Origin: Erythrobasidium yunnanense
Taxonomy: Eukaryota > Basidiomycota > Cystobasidiomycetes > Erythrobasidiales > Erythrobasidiaceae
Direction of reading: 5' to 3'
NCBI GenBank assembly: GCA_001600175.1
Contig: BCJC01000002.1
Coordinates: forward strand, 1,895,111 to 1,959,110
Length of the DNA stretch: 64,000 bases
Shown: positions 57,838-64,000 of the stretch, one piece after another
Layout of the letters: each line of letters opens with the position of its first letter
Position numbering within the stretch: the stretch's first letter is position 1
The notes under the pieces: generated by a model
Databases searched by the model: none
Told to the model about the DNA's origin: nothing
Seen by the model: only the letters and a program-made list of their open reading frames with translations
Position numbers and translations under genes: made by a program

Positions 57838-60800
57838 ATGGAAGGCCAAGAGCTCGTGAGAGCGCTATCAAGCGCAACATCCTACAATGCAGCAGAGCGA
57901 GAAGCCGCGACGACCTTCTTGCAGCAATGCCAGCCCTTACCGGGTTTTCTCACGGCGCTCATCGATATCGTAGCAGAAAAGGGTACACTACCAGTTGAGA
58001 TACGCATTCAAGCTGTCTTGTTCTTCAAGAATTCGCTTGATAGATCATGGAAAGGCATAGGCGGAGCGAGGTCAGCTTTTCTGGCGATGCGTGCAGATTT
58101 TTCGAGCTTATAATACGATAACAGTGGTTTGAATCCATCTAACAAAGCTATCATTCGCGCGAAACTGCTGCAGCTGGTCGACGAGCCCGATAGAGCGGTC
58201 AGTCAACAATGCAGATTTAGGAATCTGAGAAGCCGTGGAGCGCCGCTAATGCTCTGCTTCTTTTTTACTGTTTCTCTGATACGCGACGATGGCTTCTCCG
58301 TCTTCAGTCCGCAAAGACGCTGGCCTTATGCGTAGGCAAGATTGCGAGATGGGAATTTCCGCTAGAGTGGTAGGTGGAGGCGCCGCATTGTTTTGCTATC
58401 CAGTGAGAGATGCTGAAACTGATGCACACTTTCTTCTTCGCGCGCTGTTTGGCAGGCCGGATCTCTTCGAATCTCTGCAAGCAACTATAACGAATGCATG
58501 CGGCACTCTGTCCGCCAATCCTGGACATGCAGAAGCGCGCCTTGTACTGCACAGGTGCTTACTCTACTATCAACAAGCGGTGAAAAAGTTATCGGAAAAC
58601 CGCATGCTTCGTGGAAAGGAAATCATCGGAAGAGTAAGAAGCCCTGGCGATTCCGTATTAGCTGGTCACTTCTAATATGTTCGTCCTGTCTCTTTAGCTG
58701 GCAGAACAGTCTACGGAGGCGCTTGTTCATATCTATCGGCTCTTCTTCACCTCATGCACCTCGTCTATACAAGCTTCTGGTAGCTTCACATCTCAAGCAG
58801 ATCCCCATTCCGAAGCCATCCTTTGCATACTTACCTTCAAGATACTCACTCGTCTAAGCGTCTACGGGTGGGGCGGGCATATTTCCTCTGCTGTCGGCAA
58901 AGCAGCTTTTACTGCAACGCAAGCGGACTTTTTCAGGTCGACCATCGATGACCTGGTCAATCTCTCACAAGCACGCAGGGCGAACATCGAAAAGCTGAAG
59001 TCGCGAGACACGTTCGAAAAGCAAGGCATAGAAAATAGCAATAAGCTAGTCAAGAATCTCAGCAAGTTTCATAGACTTCTTCTTCTTCGGAATCATCATG
59101 AATTCCACGGCCTTGGGCAATCTCAGCGATTGATAGAACTAGGCTGGGCATTTGTCATCGATGCAAGCCAAGATCTCACCCAGCTCGTCTCAGGCGAGTC
59201 TAACTATAACGCAAGACGTAACTGTCGCGCGCTGACCCTGTGTTTACTTTACGATGCAGCCGACGACCCGTTTGCACCCTATCCAGAGACATTTCTCGTC
59301 CAGCAGCTTCTGCTCGTCAAATTATTGTTCACTCAGTCTCCCACAGCCTCCCATACCCTTCAATCTCCGGACTTCGCCAAAGAAGCAGCGTCTGTTATTA
59401 TCGCAAAATTACTACCTCTCAGACCAAACGACCTAGAGAAGTGGAGCGCGGACCCGGAAGAATGGTGGAGAGAAGAGGAAGATGACAAGAAATGGCAGTT
59501 CGATCTCAGAGTGAGCACAAATACGCGCCGTTGCTTGTCTACTCTTTGGCTAATTCGAGTGTCGGTAACAGCCTTGCGCTCATGCATTCCTAAACGAGCT
59601 TATAGCACAATACGAAAGCGAAGTGATCCCTATCTTGAGACAAGCCATCGAACAGACGAGAGGTAAGAAAGCCCTTCCTTGCGTTGTGAATGAGGATTAA
59701 CATTGGATCCGACAGCTGCCAATTCTCTCGAAGAAGTCCTACAAAAAGAAGCAGTCTACACAGCCTGCGGAAATGCTGGCACACCTCTCAACAAGGTCAT
59801 GCCCTTCGGGGAATGGCTTTCCACCACCCTAATTCCCGAATGTCAAGCGACGTTCCCTCTTTCTCGCATCATTCGGCATCGAATCGCTTGGCTAGTCGGA
59901 CACTGGATTGCGGAAGACTCAGCACCGGAGACCCAAACCAAGATTTACCAAGTATTGTCTCATCTTCTCGGTCCAGATGAGAACTCAGATCTAGCAGTCA
60001 GATTGAGCGCTGCGAGGAGTGTCGGCATGTCGGACTCGTGGTCTTTCGATGACAACCTTTTCCTACCATTCCTCGATCCTATCATGCGCAATCTGTCGTC
60101 TCTATTGGAAGAAAGCGAACTACCCGAGACGCACAGGAAGATCGCCGACGTTCTTGGCGAAGTCATTCGACGAGCTGGCCAGAATGTGAGTCGTCGATAC
60201 CATTAACAGAGGTGCGCTCACGCGGAATGCTTGTGAACAGATCGCTCCCCATCTCAATTTCTTCATGGATATCCTACCTCAATTGTGGACAAGCGCGCAA
60301 GACGACGACAACTTCAAGATGAGCATTGTAGTAATGCTAAAGAAGCTAGTAGAGGCGCTGAAATCAGACTCGCAAGTCTTGCATGACCCTATATGCCAAT
60401 TCATTCGAATCAGTTGCGATCCTGCTTCGGTAAGCGAGAGTTATCGAAACCTGGTATCTTCTGCTCAACCTCCAAGCACACAGCCTTCCCATGGCATCAT
60501 GCAAGATGACGGTCTCGATCTCTGGCAGACTACCCTCAACTGGGCGACGGCACCGTCTGCCGAACTTATGGCTCTGTCTCCCCTATCTGTACAGCTGCTT
60601 GAAGGCGGGTCGGACTTGCTTCAGCGAGTTCTCCGGCTAGTCGAAGGCTATGCATTGCTCGACCCCTCCTCTTTCATCCCTCAACACCTCGGTACTATCT
60701 TCACTTCTCTCAATACGCAGCTTGGCAGCCTTAGCGATAAAGCTGCAAAACCTATCTTGTATACGACAGACTTGCTTGTCCAAGCCTCTCCACTCGAGCT

Positions 60801-62220
60801 TTGGGTCGGAGCTCTGGAACACTCCAACCTGTTCTCAAGGCTGGTCCACCTAATGCATACGGATGTACGTTGCCATTCTGCCTCTCCCAGTCGATTACTC
60901 TCACCTTGCATGTCGCGTCCTTGTCTCGCTTCGCACTAACGCTCTAATCCTCCTCCCTCCCCTCAATCCTTCCTCTCTCTATTTGCTGTGCAGATCTCCT
61001 CGAGCATCATCACACGATACGTATACACATTCGCCCGGATCGCTGCGAACAGTCGCGAGGGATTCCATCATCTATTATCAAGCTCGGCGATCAAGAATGG
61101 CATTCCGGAAGACCAGCTACTCACTCTTATTGTCAATCAATGGCTAAACAGAGTAAGCATCGCTGTCGAGTGGAATGATGGTGATAGAACTGATCTGCAA
61201 TCACAGTACGACAATCAAACCTACTCCGGTCAACGGAAGATGCTGGCGCTAGGCTTAGCGAGTTTGGTCAAGACTACGAGTGCTACGGTCCTATCGAGGG
61301 TGGACGAGGTCATCGGGATTTGGCTGTCGGCATTGAGCGAGACACGAGAGGATGAGCGCGGCGAGTCAGTTGTGCTCCCCTTACCTGGGCACGACGTCGC
61401 CGCCGGTTGTCAGAAGGAAGCTGCACCCTGGTCCACATCATCATCATCCTGGCCCGATGCGAATCTAATACCCGACTATACAGAAGAGCAGCTCTGGCCA
61501 GAAGGCGTGGCAGATGCTGGCTATGCCAGCAGTAGTCAAGCGACTATTCCGTCGCGTACGAATAGCATAGCAACGACAACCACAGGGTCTCCCGTCCTAA
61601 GCCCAGTCTGGACAGGAACTGTGGATCTCTATGAAATGTCCTCCACATATGGCGACAACCCCTCCTCCAACGATCAAAATATGATGATGGACCAGGCGGC
61701 AGTCGATTCCGATGGCTGGGGCGGCGTCGGGCCCGATACTTGGCCTGTTACTGACGCCATTGCTTCACCTTCTGTCACTATTACATCTACCTTCAATACT
61801 GCTGCCATCGACGATCACAACGCGGCATGGGGAATTTCTGTCCCTTTCTCTCCTGAACAAACCGATTTCGACTCCAACAGCTCGGACGAATATTACAACA
61901 ACGACGAACAAATTGAAGCATTCGACCTTGGTTGGGGAGAAGCGGAGGGAGACCCGGCTTTGAAGCGTCTACACGCAGTAAGCCCTTCCAAGATATCTTC
62001 TCCCGAATGTGCTCGCTGACTATATGCATCGCTTGCCCAGCTCATACGCTCGGACCCGGTGCATTCTACGGTCTTGAGGACAGCTATCGGTCAAGCTTTA
62101 GAAGAAGCCAGAGCTATGAATGGAGTTGCATTCGATCAGAACTGGCTTTCAAGCATCGACTCAGGCGTTATGCAAGAGTTTATGGCCTATCTTAGTGGAG
62201 CAGCAAGCGGGGGAGATTAA
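57838..62220 (+). CDS. KAP120: Importin-beta family karyopherin, KAP120/importin-11 type
   Basis: Thirteen exons (57838-58070, 58125-58197, 58308-58369, 58456-58633, 58698-59193, 59260-59510, 59572-59662, 59716-60185, 60241-60429, 60484-60864, 60994-61152, 61207-61977, 62041-62220) encode 1177 residues. The N-terminal importin-beta region is clear: AAEREAATTFLQQCQ, FLTALIDIVAEKGTLPVEIR, IQAVLFFKNSLDRSWK, SNKAIIRAKLLQLVDEPDRA and KIARWEFPLEWPDLFESL. HEAT repeats follow. The middle matches importin-11: LRPCAHAFLNELIAQYESEV, EVLQKEAVYTACGN, RHRIAWLVGHWIA, PHLNFFMDILPQLWTSAQDD and DDGLDLWQTTLNWA. The family carries ribosomal and ubiquitin-pathway cargo between cytosol and nucleus under Ran control. 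A 190-residue Ser/Thr/Asp-rich, probably disordered insert (about residues 920-1110) precedes the C-terminal helices (LIRSDPVHSTVLRTAIGQAL). This makes it longer than yeast Kap120 (1032). Confidence 0.93.
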
Positions 62221-62484
62221 GCATCAAAAAGCAGCTATATTGCTATTCTATTCTATCCTTTCATCAATATCTTATTACTTGTTCAGCAACGACGGGATTA
62301 CTCACTTTCTTCTTATCTCCTACCAGATCAACCAGACCCATCGTTTCATACCCTTTAGATTAGTAGCAGATGTAGAAGCTTGATAGGCAAATAAAAGTCT
62401 CTTTACAGAGACATTAGCTTTATCGCGTCTACTTTCGGTGCACCATTGCGTATCTTCGCTTCCTGACCACCCGACTTTTCCAAT

Positions 62485-63194
62485 ATGCTGCCATTAGCAC
62501 TTCTTCATGCTGCACAAGGCAAACCGATGGTGGGCCTACCCACAATATTACGGCCTGCCTGCAGCGCCAGCTCTAACGATACGATGTGATGCCAGCTGGT
62601 CGAGCTCAAGAATGGCGAAACCTTCAACGGCCATCTTGTAGCATGCGACAATTTCATGAATCTGACGCTCAAAGAAGCATACGAGACGAGCGCCGTAAGC
62701 TCAGAACCCTCTGTCTTGCTCTAAAGCTGGATGTCGAACAAAGGCTGACTCGCGAATGTAGGACGGCGAACAGTTCTGGAAGATGGAGGAGTGTTATCTG
62801 AGAGGTAGCATGGTGAGCTGAACGTGCTGTGTAGGAGCTTTGACAGCAGAGCTAACTATTCGTATCTGGCGAACAGGTCAAATACATTAGAGTAGCAGAA
62901 GATGCAAGCTTATCCAAATCGATAATTGGTTCCACAGAGGCTAATCTGTTCGCACGCAGATCATCGATTCAGTCAAAGCAGCAGAAGCAGAAGATAGGCA
63001 ACGGCGTCAAGGCATGGCAAGCAGAGGAGGGTCAAGCGGGAGAGGAGGCTCCGACCGTGGGAGAGGTGTGTTCTATCAATGATCTAGCTTATATCCTGGT
63101 ATACGTGATGCTGACTGAATCTGCAGGGCGGGGAGGAAGAGGAGGTGGTGACCGAGGGAGAGGTTCTGGAAGAGGGAGAGGGCGAGGAAATTAG
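62485..63194 (+). CDS. LSM4: U6 snRNA-associated Sm-like protein LSm4
   Basis: Six exons (62485-62529, 62596-62694, 62762-62812, 62877-62903, 62960-63065, 63127-63194) encode 131 residues. It is a ring subunit of Lsm2-8 (U6 snRNP, nucleus) and Lsm1-7 (mRNA decay, cytosol). [20 protein letters not shown] and [20 protein letters not shown] are the Sm1 motif; [20 protein letters not shown] holds Sm2 and the start of the tail helix. The C-terminus is an RGG tail ([36 protein letters not shown]), as in animal LSm4, a site for arginine methylation and P-body assembly. The fourth intron (62904-62959) uses a GC donor (GAT|GCAAGC). Only this splice joins IRVAED to IIDSVK and opens the RGG frame; without it the reading becomes a non-conserved acidic tail. 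Confidence 0.95.
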
Positions 63195-63930
63195 ACACTC
63201 TTCCCACTTCTACAGTATATCGCATCTTCACTCTATACCACTGTCGTTGGCCATCTATCAGTTCAAATCCCTAATCACAGCAAGATACGAACTCGGCCGT
63301 CCGGATCTAGAGACGCATGATTGTGCAGAAAACGATCATTCTGATGGATACCTTTCTTATCGATGCTCTCCAACGATACGGCAAAAGGTTCCCGGACGCA
63401 GCTCGCAGTGAAGCGCATCATTGGCTGCACAAGGCTAGCATGCGTAAGCAAGCCATGATCTTGCGTTATCGATGGCTCCCACCAGTTCGCAACGCATGTG
63501 TCAGGCGATACTGACTCTGACAGCATATCACCCGAAGTGCTGACTGACCGTCAAACAGCCCTACAAGAATTTTCGGCTATGTCAGGCTTCGCGGAGGATC
63601 TCTGCTGATCTAGAAGTGGTGCGGTAGCGGTACAGCTATGAACGCATCGGTAGGTAGACTGCTCCGCGGCCGTCGGAACTCGTCGAGAAATGAGCGCTTC
63701 TCCAGACTTAATCCCTTCTTTCCTTTGCACGAGAAGCCTGGCAGTGCATGCTCGAGAATCTGACATCCCGACTGATTGCTTGTATACTACTCCGAAGCCA
63801 CCATTCAGCTACTTCGATTCTTCTGCTTACTCTTTCAGCACTTCTCATCCTTGTCATGAAGCGATGGGACAGCAAGATGAGGCCAGGTAGAAGTGATCGT
63901 ATGAACGATCGATCCATAGCGCTGCCTGCT
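63195..63930. other. Intergenic, 736 nt
   Basis: This is the 3' flank of LSM4 and upstream region of the gene starting at 63931. A possible small two-exon frame at 63317-63608 is described under findings; nothing else is evident. Confidence 0.5.
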
Positions 63931-64000
63931 ATGGACTTCTCAGGCCGGAGCGCGACTGCTCCTAACTTCGAGTTACCCGACGAGATTCAAGCCCAATTAC
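63931..64000 (+). CDS. Start of an unidentified gene (cut by window edge)
   Basis: From ATG 63931 the frame is open to the edge and reads MDFSGRSATAPNFELPDEIQ and then AQL. The acidic, amphipathic PDEIQAQL end looks like natural protein rather than a chance frame. With 23 residues no family can be named. Confidence 0.4.
   Translation, partial: MDFSGRSATAPNFELPDEIQAQL

Noticed and set aside
63127-63210. Acidic C-terminal frame for LSM4 (GGEEEEVV...)
   Set aside because: The conserved RGG frame is reached by the GC-AG intron at 62904-62959. The acidic frame is the same bases read out of phase.

Overview
The window is nuclear DNA from a fungus, most likely a basidiomycete. The evidence is a dense set of fungal-type genes split by many short GT-AG introns (mostly 45-70 nt), about 50% GC, and fungal products such as a VAC1/PEP7 FYVE protein, KEX1, RTC3, a DEP-RGS regulator, KAP120 and a DASH cryptochrome. 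I infer a basidiomycete, possibly Pucciniomycotina, from the intron density and gene mix; sequence reading alone cannot fix the species. I rebuilt 34 genes by hand. For all complete models except two uncertain ones the exon lengths add up to a whole number of codons with canonical or GC-AG splice sites. No rRNA, tRNA, CRISPR array, transposon or virus-derived element was recognised.

Layout. 0-12.4 kb: the 3' end of an ABCC transporter, a CHFR-like RING protein with a DM9-like tail, an aldo/keto reductase, mitochondrial ribosomal protein bS18m, a DASH cryptochrome, an RTC3/SBDS-N protein and a dolichol-phosphate mannosyltransferase. 12.4-24.3 kb: a large disordered protein of unknown role, riboflavin synthase, a small secreted protein, a double-DUF3072 protein, a methyltransferase, a spherulin-4-like secreted protein, a TVP38/VTT membrane protein and EMC3. 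24.3-41.1 kb: VAC1/PEP7, two unknown proteins, glutamine synthetase, TRM10, an MFS transporter, an orphan multi-pass membrane protein, an ADP-ribose Nudix hydrolase and a coiled-coil protein. 41.1-51.8 kb: a Gln-rich single-pass membrane protein, the DEP-RGS protein, KEX1 carboxypeptidase and a tail-anchored protein. 51.8-64 kb: a gene-poor 1.6 kb stretch, a secreted protein, ribosomal protein eL29 (six tiny exons), a GT32 glycosyltransferase, importin KAP120, LSM4 and the first codons of another gene.

Most genes are housekeeping and are not arranged as a pathway cluster. Secretory-pathway functions recur (EMC3, TVP38, VAC1, DPM1-like, KEX1, GT32). The RGS regulator and KEX1, both tied to pheromone biology in other fungi, are divergently transcribed across one 0.9 kb spacer.

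The most notable signal is at the level of gene structure: five introns appear to be GC-AG, out of roughly 120 reconstructed, alongside coding micro-exons of 3, 9, 14, 15 and 18 nt. One intron contains both in-frame stops of what otherwise looks like a broken gene. I did not find a clearly new multi-gene system; the best protein-level novelties are the RING plus DM9-like fusion and the tandem DUF3072 protein.
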